From a virus, in IMG/VR virus record IMGVR_UViG_3300043811_000231, positions 1 to 60,527 of that record: a DNA stretch of 60,527 bases; one strand, written 5' to 3'. This document shows positions 23,706-30,910 of the stretch, piece after piece. The notes below the pieces were generated by a model. The model made no database searches and was not told the origin of the DNA. It was given only the letters and a program-made list of their open reading frames with translations. Positions within the stretch are counted from its first letter, which is position 1; the number at the start of each line of letters is the position of its first letter. The translations under genes were made by a program, and so were the position numbers.

Positions 23706-24161
23706 ATGAAAAAACCACTCGTTATCTTTACTCAGCTCTTTTCTTTGGTATTTTGGGCGGTCCTGGGATGGCTCATTCTGACCAAGTGCACGGGTTGTGC
23801 CTCCGTACCTTCCGCGGCCGGCATGCCGACACCCCAGGACACAAACGGGCATGCGGTAAAGTTTGCCCGCGATTATGCAGAGCAGCGCCCTGGCTCAGAG
23901 ATCCTGTTTGGAAAAGGTGTCTCGATGCAGCCGTTTCTTACGTCCGGCATGGCGGTTGTCGTTGCACCGGCGCCGTATTCAACCTTGCGCCGAGGCGATC
24001 CGGTTGTTTACCGTCGCAAAAACGGGCTGCTGGTGTGCCACGTTATTACTGGTTGGTGCCTGAGAGGGTACATTGTGCAGGGTCTAAACAACGAAAAATG
24101 GGACGCAGAATGCGTAACGCCGCAAAACTATATCGGCGTACTTGTTGCGGCATTCAAATGA
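23706..24161 (+). CDS. Signal-peptidase-like membrane protein (S26B type, Ser-His dyad)
   Basis: 151 residues. Residues 6-26 are a transmembrane segment; the rest would face the periplasm. GVSMQPFLTSG (71-81) contains the S-M-x-P box with Ser73 as likely nucleophile. LLVCHVITG (108-116) puts His112 where bacterial signal peptidase I has Lys and archaeal/ER-type enzymes have His. GLNNEKWD (126-133) resembles the GDNN-D box, and TPQNYIGVLV the final strand. All boxes are in the right order at minimal spacing. Known family members cut Sec signal peptides; S24-type regulators share the fold but lack the membrane anchor. Several phage virion proteins carry signal peptides and may be its substrates (inference). 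Confidence 0.7.
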   Translation: MKKPLVIFTQLFSLVFWAVLGWLILTKCTGCASVPSAAGMPTPQDTNGHAVKFARDYAEQRPGSEILFGKGVSMQPFLTSGMAVVVAPAPYSTLRRGDPVVYRRKNGLLVCHVITGWCLRGYIVQGLNNEKWDAECVTPQNYIGVLVAAFK

Positions 24162-24334
24162 ACTTGGCAATTCGCATTCTTCCGTTTGGAAAAACACCGG
24201 AGGGTAGGCGGAAGTACGCGTACCAACTCATTAACACTGTTACTCTCCGGACCATCCGGCAGTTGACTGAAAGCCAAGCGGAAGCCATGCGAAGCGAATT
24301 GATTCCAATAGTTCAGATCGAAGCGCCGCAATGA
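24158..24334 (+). CDS. Small early protein, unknown
   Basis: 58 residues, ATGA overlap with the peptidase gene. Basic start, then a helix (LTESQAEAMRSELIPI). No recognised family. Confidence 0.6.
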   Translation: MNLAIRILPFGKTPEGRRKYAYQLINTVTLRTIRQLTESQAEAMRSELIPIVQIEAPQ

Positions 24335-24480
24335 AAACACACTTTGAACAGCGAAACGATCCGCGATTAGCGAGCCCAAGGCTCTGTCTTGTCGTTCAAA
24401 CGGGGAATTTCAGGGCGCCGCGCGTCGTCCTGTTCGCGGCCAGTCCTATCCGCCCCGACAACGGAGCCAAACGCGCATAA
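24331..24480 (+). CDS. Tiny early protein, unknown
   Basis: 49 residues; its ATG overlaps the previous stop and its TAA ends 3 nt before the next ATG. A single strand-helix pattern (RLCLVVQTGNFRAPRVVLF) with a basic end. Supported only by coupling and tight spacing. Confidence 0.45.
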   Translation: MKTHFEQRNDPRLASPRLCLVVQTGNFRAPRVVLFAASPIRPDNGAKRA

Positions 24481-24483
24481 TTT

Positions 24484-24747
24484 ATGAATGAGCATGTTAC
24501 AACACCGAGCCTCGGCAAAGAGTATCGTATGCGCTGGACGCGCGGGCAACTTGCTGAAATTGGAATTTTAGCGCGGGTGGACGAAGTTCTCGACCTTCCA
24601 AAAAGCACCCGGATAATCGAATTTGCCTGCCGATGGGATGGCACGCCTGTCGGCCTTGGCCGCGAAGTGGTGGAAGCTTTTGAAGCCTATCGAAAGAGAC
24701 ATGCTTGGAATATCGACTTTGGTTTATTCATTCTCCGTTCGTTATGA
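24484..24747 (+). CDS. Unknown early protein
   Basis: 87 residues, starting 3 nt after the previous stop and overlapping the next by 4 nt. Helical (VGLGREVVEAFEAYRKR) with a Trp-rich start. No recognised family. Confidence 0.65.
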   Translation: MNEHVTTPSLGKEYRMRWTRGQLAEIGILARVDEVLDLPKSTRIIEFACRWDGTPVGLGREVVEAFEAYRKRHAWNIDFGLFILRSL

Positions 24748-25130
24748 CCCCCGAAATTTTCTGCCTCTGCGAAGCCGTCACGATCAAGCACGGCCAGCTG
24801 TGCATCCTGCACACGATCCTAAACGGGAGCTTCCCGCAGGCTCCGGCATTTGTGTCGGTGGCGTTGGCTGCCAAGGTGCGCTTTATGCACAACGAAGAAG
24901 GGGTGCATCGCCTTGAAACGGAAGCGACCAATGCGGACGGTGCGGTGGTGTGGCGCGGCGAAGTTCAAGAGATGAAAGTCTTCGTGGACCGCCAGGAAGC
25001 GCAATACGCTCAGACGGCGTGGCAGGTTGCGGCCGAGTTTTGGCCGGGCACGCACGAATTTTTCCTCCGGGTGGACGGAACAGTAATCGCATCGGCGCTG
25101 TTTGCCGTGCTGGTGCAACCGCCCCAATGA
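24744..25130 (+). CDS. Beta-rich early protein, DUF6941-like
   Basis: 128 residues: alternating strands (IFCLCEAVTIKHGQLCILHT, FVSVALAAKVRF, HEFFLRVDGTVIASALFAV). The arrangement of an N-terminal AEAVxxxxGxxxIxG-type strand and a late helix-free beta sandwich is like small uncharacterised proteins of the DUF6941 kind; the match is from pattern only. ATGA overlap with the previous gene. The structured element follows 3 nt after its stop. Confidence 0.6.
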   Translation: MTPEIFCLCEAVTIKHGQLCILHTILNGSFPQAPAFVSVALAAKVRFMHNEEGVHRLETEATNADGAVVWRGEVQEMKVFVDRQEAQYAQTAWQVAAEFWPGTHEFFLRVDGTVIASALFAVLVQPPQ

Positions 25131-25132
25131 AT

Positions 25133-25259
25133 TGTCAGGCCCGCTCGTAAACTCGCCGACTCGCCATAGATAAAATTGATGAAAGCTGCAACGAGGAGCT
25201 GTCCGCCGTCCTGAAAGACGGCTGGTTAACAACACTAGGAAATTAGAACGGGCCTGACA
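25133..25259 (+). ncRNA. Candidate structured RNA (or small TIR element)
   Basis: The 11-bp exact inverted repeat TGTCAGGCCCG (25133-25143) / CGGGCCTGACA (25249-25259) closes a 127-nt element in a gene-free gap. Inside: CTCGT (25144-25148) with ACGAG (25191-25195), GCCGTC-ctgaaa-GACGGC (25205-25222), and CTAG-gaaa-TTAG (25235-25246) with a GNRA-type loop. TTTTCTTT follows the outer stem. Together these fold into a multi-branch junction. No known ribozyme or riboswitch core is recognised. Alternative: a miniature element with terminal inverted repeats; no target duplication is seen. Confidence 0.5.
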
Positions 25260-25266
25260 TTTTCTT

Positions 25267-25286
25267 TAAAATAAATGTTGCATTGT
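25267..25286 (+). repeat. TAAAATAAATGTTGCA repeat, copy 2
   Basis: Matches 21708-21723 exactly and continues with TTGTT against ATGTT. It lies between the structured element and the next gene, so it may be that gene's promoter or operator. Confidence 0.6.
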
Positions 25287-25316
25287 TTGAAAATGCAATT
25301 TAGCGGTAGCACGACA

Positions 25317-25508
25317 ATGAAACACACCACCAAAGTTGGCGATTTTGTGCGCGTTTGCTATGATGCCGTTCGTTACAAAGGCTCTCCCGTCCGCGATATT
25401 GATGAACCCGCATCCTTGGGAGTTGAGCGGCTTAAAGTCCAGGCAGTGCGGCGGCACGTTATCAAAACCGTGCACGGCTTCCACCGTTCATGGGTTCGCG
25501 TCAAATGA
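25317..25508 (+). CDS. Small basic early protein
   Basis: 63 residues from the ATG at 25317, first gene after the structured element. Beta-like start (KVGDFVRVCYDAVRYKG) and basic end. An in-frame ATG at 25275 lies within the repeat and is less likely. Confidence 0.6.
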   Translation: MKHTTKVGDFVRVCYDAVRYKGSPVRDIDEPASLGVERLKVQAVRRHVIKTVHGFHRSWVRVK

Positions 25509-25678
25509 CCGAGTATGAAATCCATTTTCAACACTCGAACTCCGCTCACTTGTCTCCAGGCAAAATCGGCTGCTTCTCTGTCGAGGCTGCTCATGAGCAG
25601 ATCACCCAGCTCAAAGACCTCGGCCACGAAATCCTTAAAGTAGAAACTCACGAATGCGAAAACGCCGCAAACGAATGA
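25505..25678 (+). CDS. Small early protein, unknown
   Basis: 57 residues, ATGA overlap with the previous gene. A short alpha/beta pattern (KIGCFSVEAAHEQITQLKDL) like tiny ferredoxin-fold phage proteins. No family recognised. Confidence 0.6.
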   Translation: MTEYEIHFQHSNSAHLSPGKIGCFSVEAAHEQITQLKDLGHEILKVETHECENAANE

Positions 25679-25875
25679 CGCTCACTGAGCGGGTGATCGG
25701 GTTCCTCAACCGGCACCCGTTCTTTTCGCTGGGGGAAATTTCGCGCGGCCTTCGCGCCAACCCGGTTGCGATCAAGTCGATTCTCCGCCGTGGACTTGCC
25801 GCCGGCCGCTTTACGCGCGCCAGGTTCAAAGATACGAAGCCCGACCGCTACGTTTGGTTTTACGCAAATGACTAA
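25675..25875 (+). CDS. Small winged-helix-like protein
   Basis: 66 residues. TLTERVIGFLNRHPFF, SLGEISRGLRANPVAIKSIL and a two-strand wing (AAGRFTRARF, YVWFYAND) give a classical winged helix-turn-helix. Start at 25675 is chosen for the ATGA overlap; an ATG at 25654 would add seven basic residues. Probably a DNA-binding regulator. Confidence 0.7.
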   Translation: MTLTERVIGFLNRHPFFSLGEISRGLRANPVAIKSILRRGLAAGRFTRARFKDTKPDRYVWFYAND

Positions 25876-26035
25876 GCTAATTGTCATTTTCATTCTTTTG
25901 ATGAGCTTGTGGGTTTGGCGCAAATGTGCCCGTCTGTTGCGCGAAGCTGAACACGAGTTGCAAAGCGAGTACCAGCGCACCGAACAGTTAAAACGACAAA
26001 ACCGACGCAGCAAATTTCTTCCGCCCAAGCTATGA
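25868..26035 (+). CDS. Small membrane protein
   Basis: 55 residues: an N-terminal transmembrane helix (LIVIFILLMSLWVW) followed by a charged helix (ARLLREAEHELQSEYQRTEQ). One membrane pass plus helix is the layout of small inner-membrane phage proteins, including very short spanin-like ones, but it lies far from the probable lysis genes. Confidence 0.6.
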   Translation: MTKLIVIFILLMSLWVWRKCARLLREAEHELQSEYQRTEQLKRQNRRSKFLPPKL

Positions 26036-26211
26036 ACATTCACGACCGCGCCCGGCAGATGGTTGCCCAGTCTCGTGGGCCGATGAGCCGCGAAGAGGCT
26101 TACTCAGAGCTTGCACGGCGCGCCGGCAAGCGAGCAAGAAACCGTCGATTGAAAAAAGCTTACAAGCCCGATATATCCAAAGTTCGTTTACCCTACGCCG
26201 ACAATGACTGA
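26032..26211 (+). CDS. Tiny basic helical protein
   Basis: 59 residues, ATGA overlap upstream and 8-nt overlap downstream. Contains SREEAYSELARRAGKRA, a helical segment, and a basic C-terminal half. The MSREEAYxxLxRRAGxRR pattern occurs in many small phage proteins of unknown role. Confidence 0.65.
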   Translation: MNIHDRARQMVAQSRGPMSREEAYSELARRAGKRARNRRLKKAYKPDISKVRLPYADND

Positions 26212-26422
26212 AGCAGACCAAAAAGAACTCGAAGCTTTTCGCAAACACCTTGCTTGGCTTCTCGAAATAAAAGCTCTGGTACTCTTCAAAGACGGCTCTG
26301 ACTGGTGCGCTGTGCGCCCCGATTTTACCAATCTTGAAGAGAGTCCCGCATGGTTCGGGAATACTCGAATTGACGCTATTCTGCACGCGGAAACCCAACC
26401 TACCGGCGCATATTATTCATAA
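26204..26422 (+). CDS. Small acidic early protein
   Basis: 72 residues. Helical start (TEADQKELEAFRKHLAWLL), then a mixed part. It overlaps both neighbours. Unknown function. Confidence 0.6.
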   Translation: MTEADQKELEAFRKHLAWLLEIKALVLFKDGSDWCAVRPDFTNLEESPAWFGNTRIDAILHAETQPTGAYYS

Positions 26423-27000
26423 TGCACCTTTTCCTCGACACTGAAACCACGGGCATTTTCAATTTCCGCTGCCCGATCGATCACCCGGCGCAGACGCGGG
26501 TGGTTCAGCTGGGCATGATCATGGCGGATGAAGACCGGCACGCGGTGGCAGAGCTCAATCTGCTGGTGAAACCGGACGGCTGGGAGATCCCGGCCGAAGC
26601 CTCCGCAGTGCACGGTATCACGACAAAAATGTGCGAGCGGTACGGATTACCTATTAAGCACATTCTACCCTTGTTTACGTCGCTTTGGAGCAGAGCCGAC
26701 CTTTTAGTCGCCCACAGTTTTGCGTTCGATTCGAACATGCTGCAGCGGGAATATTTTCTAATGGGTTTGGACGGCCTCGGTGCGGTATTTGCTGAAAAGG
26801 AGCACTACTGCACCATGCTTTCGTCAACGGACATTCTCAACCTTCAGGGACCGTACGGCGCCAAGTGGCCAAAGCTCATGGAAGTTTATAAGCACGCATT
26901 CGGGAAAGAATTTTCCGGGGCACATGACGCCATGGCGGACGTGCGCGCCTGCCAGGAAGTGTTTTACTGGCTCAGACAAAACCCCACCAACCCAGTCTGA
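26422..27000 (+). CDS. DnaQ-type 3'-5' exonuclease
   Basis: 192 residues, DEDDh family. ExoI FLDTETTG gives Asp6 and Glu8; ExoII is VAHSFAFDSNML with Asp~103; ExoIII HDAMADVRACQ gives His~168 and Asp~172. These bind two metals and cut 3' ends. It stands alone in the small-gene region, some 14 kb from the polymerase, which keeps its own exonuclease motifs. It may act in host DNA breakdown or nucleotide recycling rather than proofreading. It overlaps the previous gene by one base. Confidence 0.9.
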   Translation: MHLFLDTETTGIFNFRCPIDHPAQTRVVQLGMIMADEDRHAVAELNLLVKPDGWEIPAEASAVHGITTKMCERYGLPIKHILPLFTSLWSRADLLVAHSFAFDSNMLQREYFLMGLDGLGAVFAEKEHYCTMLSSTDILNLQGPYGAKWPKLMEVYKHAFGKEFSGAHDAMADVRACQEVFYWLRQNPTNPV

Positions 27001-27200
27001 TGCCCGAAGCCCTCTACAGTTCCGCCATTTACAGCTCCGAAAACATCCTTTGGTGCGGTTATTGGATCGCGGTGAAGTTCAATGCTCCACTCGAAACACA
27101 AACCAATCTGCTCAAGCGATACGAAGAAGAGATGGCATCCAAATTCAAACAAACCACCAATGAAAACCGAGAACGCCCAACACCTCCGCCAAGCAGCTAA
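27000..27200 (+). CDS. Small early protein, unknown
   Basis: 66 residues, one-base overlap (TGATG). An aromatic N-terminal half (NILWCGYWIAVKF) and a polar tail. The tail overlaps the start of the next gene in another frame by 41 nt. Confidence 0.5.
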   Translation: MPEALYSSAIYSSENILWCGYWIAVKFNAPLETQTNLLKRYEEEMASKFKQTTNENRERPTPPPSS

Positions 27201-27345
27201 GCTAATCCGTGCACATGCAGCTATGTTAGCTGTCAGTCACTCAATAGGCGGAGCTTGGCCGTATCCGTACCAGAAACGCGAATATGAAGAGTACCTATCA
27301 GTCGCGCGCAACTTAATCCGAATTTCCAAACTCAAACATCCATGA
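27160..27345 (+). CDS. Small helical early protein
   Basis: 61 residues: ENAQHLRQAAKLIRAHAAML then YPYQKREYEEYLSVARNL. Two amphipathic helices. ATGA overlap with the next gene. The 41-nt overlap with the previous gene makes one of the two less certain. Confidence 0.55.
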   Translation: MKTENAQHLRQAAKLIRAHAAMLAVSHSIGGAWPYPYQKREYEEYLSVARNLIRISKLKHP

Positions 27346-27626
27346 AGACCGCGATCTATATCGAAGACGGAGTGGTGCAGCTTATACTCACCCCAGAAAA
27401 TGCGTTCGAAAAGAACGCGCTTAAATCGTTTTATGAAAAGCCGCTCGACGTGAAAATGTTCGAGGGCACCTTCTATGATTGCAATGGAGGTTGGAGCCGA
27501 CACCAGGAGACTTTCAGGCACACCACCTGCGGGCCGTTCGGTGAAAAGAGAGTGCCCGACAGCTTGATGTTCCGCATCGAAGAAGCCAAACCTTCACCAG
27601 CTCCTGTTAGCGAACCTCCGCTATGA
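27342..27626 (+). CDS. Unknown early protein
   Basis: 94 residues. Beta start (KTAIYIEDGVVQLILTP), two cysteines and a Pro-rich tail. Small phage proteins starting MKTAIxIEDGxxQLVLTPE are common and uncharacterised. Overlaps the next gene by 4 nt. Confidence 0.65.
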   Translation: MKTAIYIEDGVVQLILTPENAFEKNALKSFYEKPLDVKMFEGTFYDCNGGWSRHQETFRHTTCGPFGEKRVPDSLMFRIEEAKPSPAPVSEPPL

Positions 27627-28156
27627 CTAGGCTCGAAAAACTTCTCAACCGCTGTTTTCAGCACAAGGTCGTCGTCAACTGCGACCGCGATCCGTACCTG
27701 TACCGCTGGTACATTTTCCGTACGAAACGCGTGGCATTGTTCCTGCACAAGTTTGTGCGTTCGGACGAAGACCGGGCGCTCCACGATCATCCTTGGGCCT
27801 TCCTCGTGATCCCGATTTGGCGCGGGTACGTCGAGCACATTCAAAAACGAGTCAGTCGTCGTACTCAACCGTCGGTTAAAAATGGTTTTCAGTGGCACGA
27901 AAATTGGGTAACAACCGAACCGAGTAAACGCCGAGTCTGGCCTATTATCGGCATGCGGTACCGGCGCGCAACGTACCGGCACCGGGTTGAGCTGTTCAGG
28001 CAAGTCTTAAAACGACGCGGATCGTGGATAATCCAAACTAAGGAACTCCCGTCCTGGTCCTTTTTCTTCCGATTCCGCGAAACACGCACCTGGGGATTTT
28101 GGCCCAAGGAAGGTTTCATTGCTTGGAACAAATGGTGGCAAAACAACTGCGAATGA
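27623..28156 (+). CDS. Cupin-like protein
   Basis: 177 residues. EDRALHDHPWAFLVIPIWRG contains the cupin-type HDHP metal motif, then GYVEHI, RRATYRHRVEL with a second His, and WGFWPKEGFIAWNKWW. This order is typical of small phage cupins with a DHPWxF...YxEH...HR.EL...WGFxxxxGWxxW pattern. A single-domain beta-barrel, perhaps binding a sugar or amino acid derivative; enzymatic activity is unknown. ATGA overlap with the previous gene. Confidence 0.75.
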   Translation: MTRLEKLLNRCFQHKVVVNCDRDPYLYRWYIFRTKRVALFLHKFVRSDEDRALHDHPWAFLVIPIWRGYVEHIQKRVSRRTQPSVKNGFQWHENWVTTEPSKRRVWPIIGMRYRRATYRHRVELFRQVLKRRGSWIIQTKELPSWSFFFRFRETRTWGFWPKEGFIAWNKWWQNNCE

Positions 28157-28181
28157 ATCCGAATCCACCCGCGCAAACGCC

Positions 28182-28388
28182 ATGAGCACCGACAAAGATG
28201 ACGGAAATCCATTTCTTACCTGTGCGTTATCTGGGTTTATACCAATGATGGTTGGAGGATTCATTGCTGGAGTTTATACTCACGGCGAAGAAGCTGCGAT
28301 ACGCACTGGCATGATATTTTCTATGATCGTCGGCCTTTTCGTGTGGTGGTTATGGCAGACAGTAAAAATCTTTAAGGACAAACCATGA
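28182..28388 (+). CDS. Two-helix membrane protein
   Basis: 68 residues with two membrane helices (LTCALSGFIPMMVGGFIAGV and GMIFSMIVGLFVWWLW) and a short basic tail. Size and layout fit a holin or another small phage membrane protein, but its early location argues against late lysis. ATGA overlap with the next gene. Confidence 0.6.
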   Translation: MSTDKDDGNPFLTCALSGFIPMMVGGFIAGVYTHGEEAAIRTGMIFSMIVGLFVWWLWQTVKIFKDKP

Positions 28389-28726
28389 CCCCACCCACCC
28401 CGCAGCAGCAGACGGCGACGCCGATTTCTGACACGCCTCGAACAGATGCGATTGCAATACGGTTGCTGTCAATGATGGACATGCCACGTTCTCAATCTTG
28501 CGAGTTACTAATTCACGCTTCTCAGCTCGAACGCGACCTCGCCGCTGCGCAAGCGGAGTTGGCATCCGCGCGTGACGCTTTAGAGGAAATAAGCACAGTG
28601 GCGCATTGCATATCGAAAGCCGGTCAGTTAGACACACCAGACCTAGCTTCAGCGTGGAATAAATTTGATCGAATTTCTGTGATGGCCACAAACGCAATTT
28701 GGAAAATAACCCATAAATCACCATGA
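28385..28726 (+). CDS. Coiled-coil early protein
   Basis: 113 residues. The N-terminus SDTPRTDAIAI and the helix QLERDLAAAQAELASARDAL match a common phage family (SDTPRTDA...LERELAAA). No known role. Confidence 0.7.
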   Translation: MTPPTPQQQTATPISDTPRTDAIAIRLLSMMDMPRSQSCELLIHASQLERDLAAAQAELASARDALEEISTVAHCISKAGQLDTPDLASAWNKFDRISVMATNAIWKITHKSP

Positions 28727-28998
28727 GCCTTTACGCGACACCAGAGGAAAGGCTTCAGAACGCAGAAGACTCGCTTGCGTACCTGCGCGATAATATATTA
28801 ATCTTGGAGGCACAGCTCGCCGCCAGCCAGGAGTTGTGCGATGAGCTGGCGGAGGCGTTGAAAGATATGCTGTTTGCGGCTGAGAACGCCGATGAAACGG
28901 GCTATGTTGCGGATGTTGGTTTTATTGAAATCGATGCACTCTACGCAAAAGCCCGTGCCGCCCTCGCCCGCCACGCCTCGGCACGGAAAACAATATGA
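28723..28998 (+). CDS. Helical early protein
   Basis: 91 residues; long helix LAASQELCDELAEALKDM and IDALYAKARAALARH, a repeated plan in small phage proteins. It is related in style to its upstream neighbour. ATGA overlaps on both sides. Confidence 0.65.
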   Translation: MSLYATPEERLQNAEDSLAYLRDNILILEAQLAASQELCDELAEALKDMLFAAENADETGYVADVGFIEIDALYAKARAALARHASARKTI

Positions 28999-29252
28999 AC
29001 ACACCTGAAAATCCTCCAGCGTTTCCGCGTCCTGATTTCCATTCAGACAGGTATTACATTTCGCCCGCACAAGAGGGCATGACCCTGCGCGACTGGTTTG
29101 CGGGGCATGCGTTAATTGCCGCAGGGTCAATATTAGCCAACAAGGACGCAAACCCCGCGGAAGCGCAGCTAGTAGCTTCAGACTGTTATCGCATCGCCGA
29201 CGCCATGCTAGCCGAACGCGAAGCCGCCGAGGCACCGAGGCACCTTCCATGA
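28995..29252 (+). CDS. Small phage protein (MTLRDWFAGHAL family)
   Basis: 85 residues. PPAFPRP, EGMTLRDWFAGHALIAAG and YRIADAMLAEREA match a widespread small phage protein that is expressed early and has no assigned function. ATGA overlaps on both sides. Confidence 0.75.
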   Translation: MNTPENPPAFPRPDFHSDRYYISPAQEGMTLRDWFAGHALIAAGSILANKDANPAEAQLVASDCYRIADAMLAEREAAEAPRHLP

Positions 29253-29605
29253 GTCCAGAGCAACAAAAGATTTGCATAGCCGAGGCGTGCGGGTGGCGCA
29301 CAGAACTTTGGACTGCTGGCGGCTGGGCGTGTTATTCACCATCCGGTGAACGGCAAGGATTCGCTGGAACATCTGAGGCGTCAATGCTACTACATGCGCC
29401 CGACTTCTTGCACGACCTGAACGCCATGCACGAGGCGGAGGAGACGCTTAACGCCCATCAATCCATCGCTTACATAGACGAGCTTTTTAAGGTGCGCCAC
29501 GGAGGAAGTTTTAATGGAAAATGGCAGAACATCGTTTTAGCCACCGCCGCCCAACGCGCGGAAGCCTTCCTGCGCACAACCGGAAAGTGGGATGATGCGA
29601 GATGA
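29249..29605 (+). CDS. Small phage protein, ABA-sandwich-like
   Basis: 118 residues. Pattern QKICIAEACGWRTE ... PDFLHDLNAMHEAEETL ... ATAAQRAEAFLRTTGKW matches the common phage family with an 'IAEACGW...DLNAMHEAE...RAEAFLRT' signature. Function is unknown. ATGA overlaps with both neighbours. Confidence 0.75.
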   Translation: MSPEQQKICIAEACGWRTELWTAGGWACYSPSGERQGFAGTSEASMLLHAPDFLHDLNAMHEAEETLNAHQSIAYIDELFKVRHGGSFNGKWQNIVLATAAQRAEAFLRTTGKWDDAR

Positions 29606-29859
29606 AAACCGTTAAACAGCTACACGCGGAATGGGCTAATCGTATAATTCCGAAGGATGCCCCGCAAGTTCAACGGCAGGAAATGGAGCGCGCGTTTTAT
29701 AGCGGAGCTTTTGCTGTATTCTCGCTTCAACTGGCCGATGTTGCCGCGTTGCCAGACGACAAGGCAGAGGAAGCGATGGATAAAATCTATAACGAGCTAA
29801 TGGACTATTTCAAGATGATGTTGGCAATTCCACGAAAAGGAGGCGTCGAAAGATCGTGA
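29602..29859 (+). CDS. Helical early protein
   Basis: 85 residues, helical with QEMERAFYSGAFAVFSLQLA, a common small phage signature (ExxRAFxAGxxA). Unknown function. Confidence 0.7.
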   Translation: MKTVKQLHAEWANRIIPKDAPQVQRQEMERAFYSGAFAVFSLQLADVAALPDDKAEEAMDKIYNELMDYFKMMLAIPRKGGVERS

Positions 29860-30041
29860 TCCCCCGCCTCCTTCGAGTTTTCCGGCGGTGGTGCAAGGGC
29901 GATTGGTGGCGTGTGCGCAAATCATCTTTTTATCCTGAGACTTGGTATATCGTACAAAAGTATTTCAACATGGAGTCGTCGTCTATTTTCGAGACCCGCC
30001 ATGACGCCCGCGCCGAATGCAGACGGAGGAATTGGCGATGA
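29856..30041 (+). CDS. Small basic early protein
   Basis: 61 residues from a GTG overlapping the previous stop (GTGA). Very basic and Trp/Arg-rich with HDARAECRRRNWR at the end. Unknown. Confidence 0.55.
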   Translation: MIPRLLRVFRRWCKGDWWRVRKSSFYPETWYIVQKYFNMESSSIFETRHDARAECRRRNWR

Positions 30042-30451
30042 ACGATCCAACCAAACCACCCGGCATTCCCGAAGACTTCGGCGCGATGACTGAACAGGAG
30101 CGCGAGCTGCGCCGCATCAAAGCGGAGCAAGGCGGCAATCCGGACGTAGCTTTTCAAGAGGAGATGCGCCAGGTCGAAGCTCAGAAAAAGCGCGCGGCCG
30201 AAGCTCGTGCCCAGTACGAACGTGAACAGAAAGAAGCGGCCGGCGGTCCTCCAGCCGTACGCCTGATGCACCTTCTGATTTCCAAGGAAAAAGGAAAATT
30301 CCGGGTGGTTGGAATGTACTCAACCCGCGAGAAAATTGCCTTGGCGATCGGCGAATGCGTCGGCGACTACTCTGCAGCCGGCGCCGTGATCGGAAATGTG
30401 GACCTTGACCTTTCGATCAAGGTGGACGCCCCCGCCCTTCCCCCGTTATGA
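30038..30451 (+). CDS. Unknown early protein with coiled-coil
   Basis: 137 residues from the ATG at 30038 (ATGA overlap). Residues ~15-70 are a charged coiled-coil (KKRAAEARAQYEREQKEAAG); residues 75-137 form a compact alpha/beta domain (FRVVGMYSTREKIALAIGEC). No family recognised. Confidence 0.65.
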   Translation: MNDPTKPPGIPEDFGAMTEQERELRRIKAEQGGNPDVAFQEEMRQVEAQKKRAAEARAQYEREQKEAAGGPPAVRLMHLLISKEKGKFRVVGMYSTREKIALAIGECVGDYSAAGAVIGNVDLDLSIKVDAPALPPL

Positions 30452-30702
30452 GTTCCCGTCCCAAAGATACCGTTGAGCTGCGCATGCGCGTCGTGCGCAA
30501 GACGGAGGCCGCGTGCTTGGTGACGGGCGCCCAATTCGCGCTTACGCCGGACGCGCGGAGTTGGTGGGTTCCGCGGAGCCTGATGGGCACCACACGCACC
30601 GAGAAGGATCTGAAAACGCCCACCAACTACGATCTGATCATTTTCACCCTGCCGGAGTGGAAGGTGGACCAAGCTGACCTTTGGGACTATGTGACATCAT
30701 GA
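30448..30702 (+). CDS. Unknown early protein
   Basis: 84 residues, ATGA overlap. Mixed with SWWVPRSLMGTTRTEKDL and a C-terminal WKVDQADLWDYV. It is the last well-supported gene of this compact series. Confidence 0.65.
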   Translation: MSSRPKDTVELRMRVVRKTEAACLVTGAQFALTPDARSWWVPRSLMGTTRTEKDLKTPTNYDLIIFTLPEWKVDQADLWDYVTS

Positions 30703-30809
30703 ATCAATTTCAACAACTGGGCCGGTGCGCGGCCACGTGGCATAGACGGGAACTGAAGCGCGGGCAATCCGAGCATAAGAGCAATCCGTCGTGTCCATCT
30801 TTCGTATAG
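30699..30809 (+). CDS. Possible 36-residue protein
   Basis: An ATG overlapping the previous stop (ATGA) opens a 36-codon basic frame ending within the CTAAACTAG motif region. Only coupling supports it. Confidence 0.3.
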   Translation: MNQFQQLGRCAATWHRRELKRGQSEHKSNPSCPSFV

Positions 30810-30828
30810 GCGTGCTAAACTAGGCACG
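30809..30828 (+). promoter_or_regulatory. GGCGTGCTAAACTAG motif with hairpin
   Basis: 30809-30823 matches 23656-23670 with one change in 15 bases. Here CGTGC (30811-30815) and GCACG (30824-30828) make a hairpin around CTAAACTAG-type sequence. It lies 83 nt before the next gene. Confidence 0.5.
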
Positions 30829-30910
30829 ACACGGGCCTCCCGGTGCGTAACCAATCGCACTTGTTGATTTTTATCTTGCAACAATCCAACATTTAATCTG
30901 AAACACTCCC

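Noticed and set aside
25133-25259. Hammerhead ribozyme
   Set aside because: A TGATGAAA string is present, but the required CUGANGA/GAAA cores and three-stem order do not fit.
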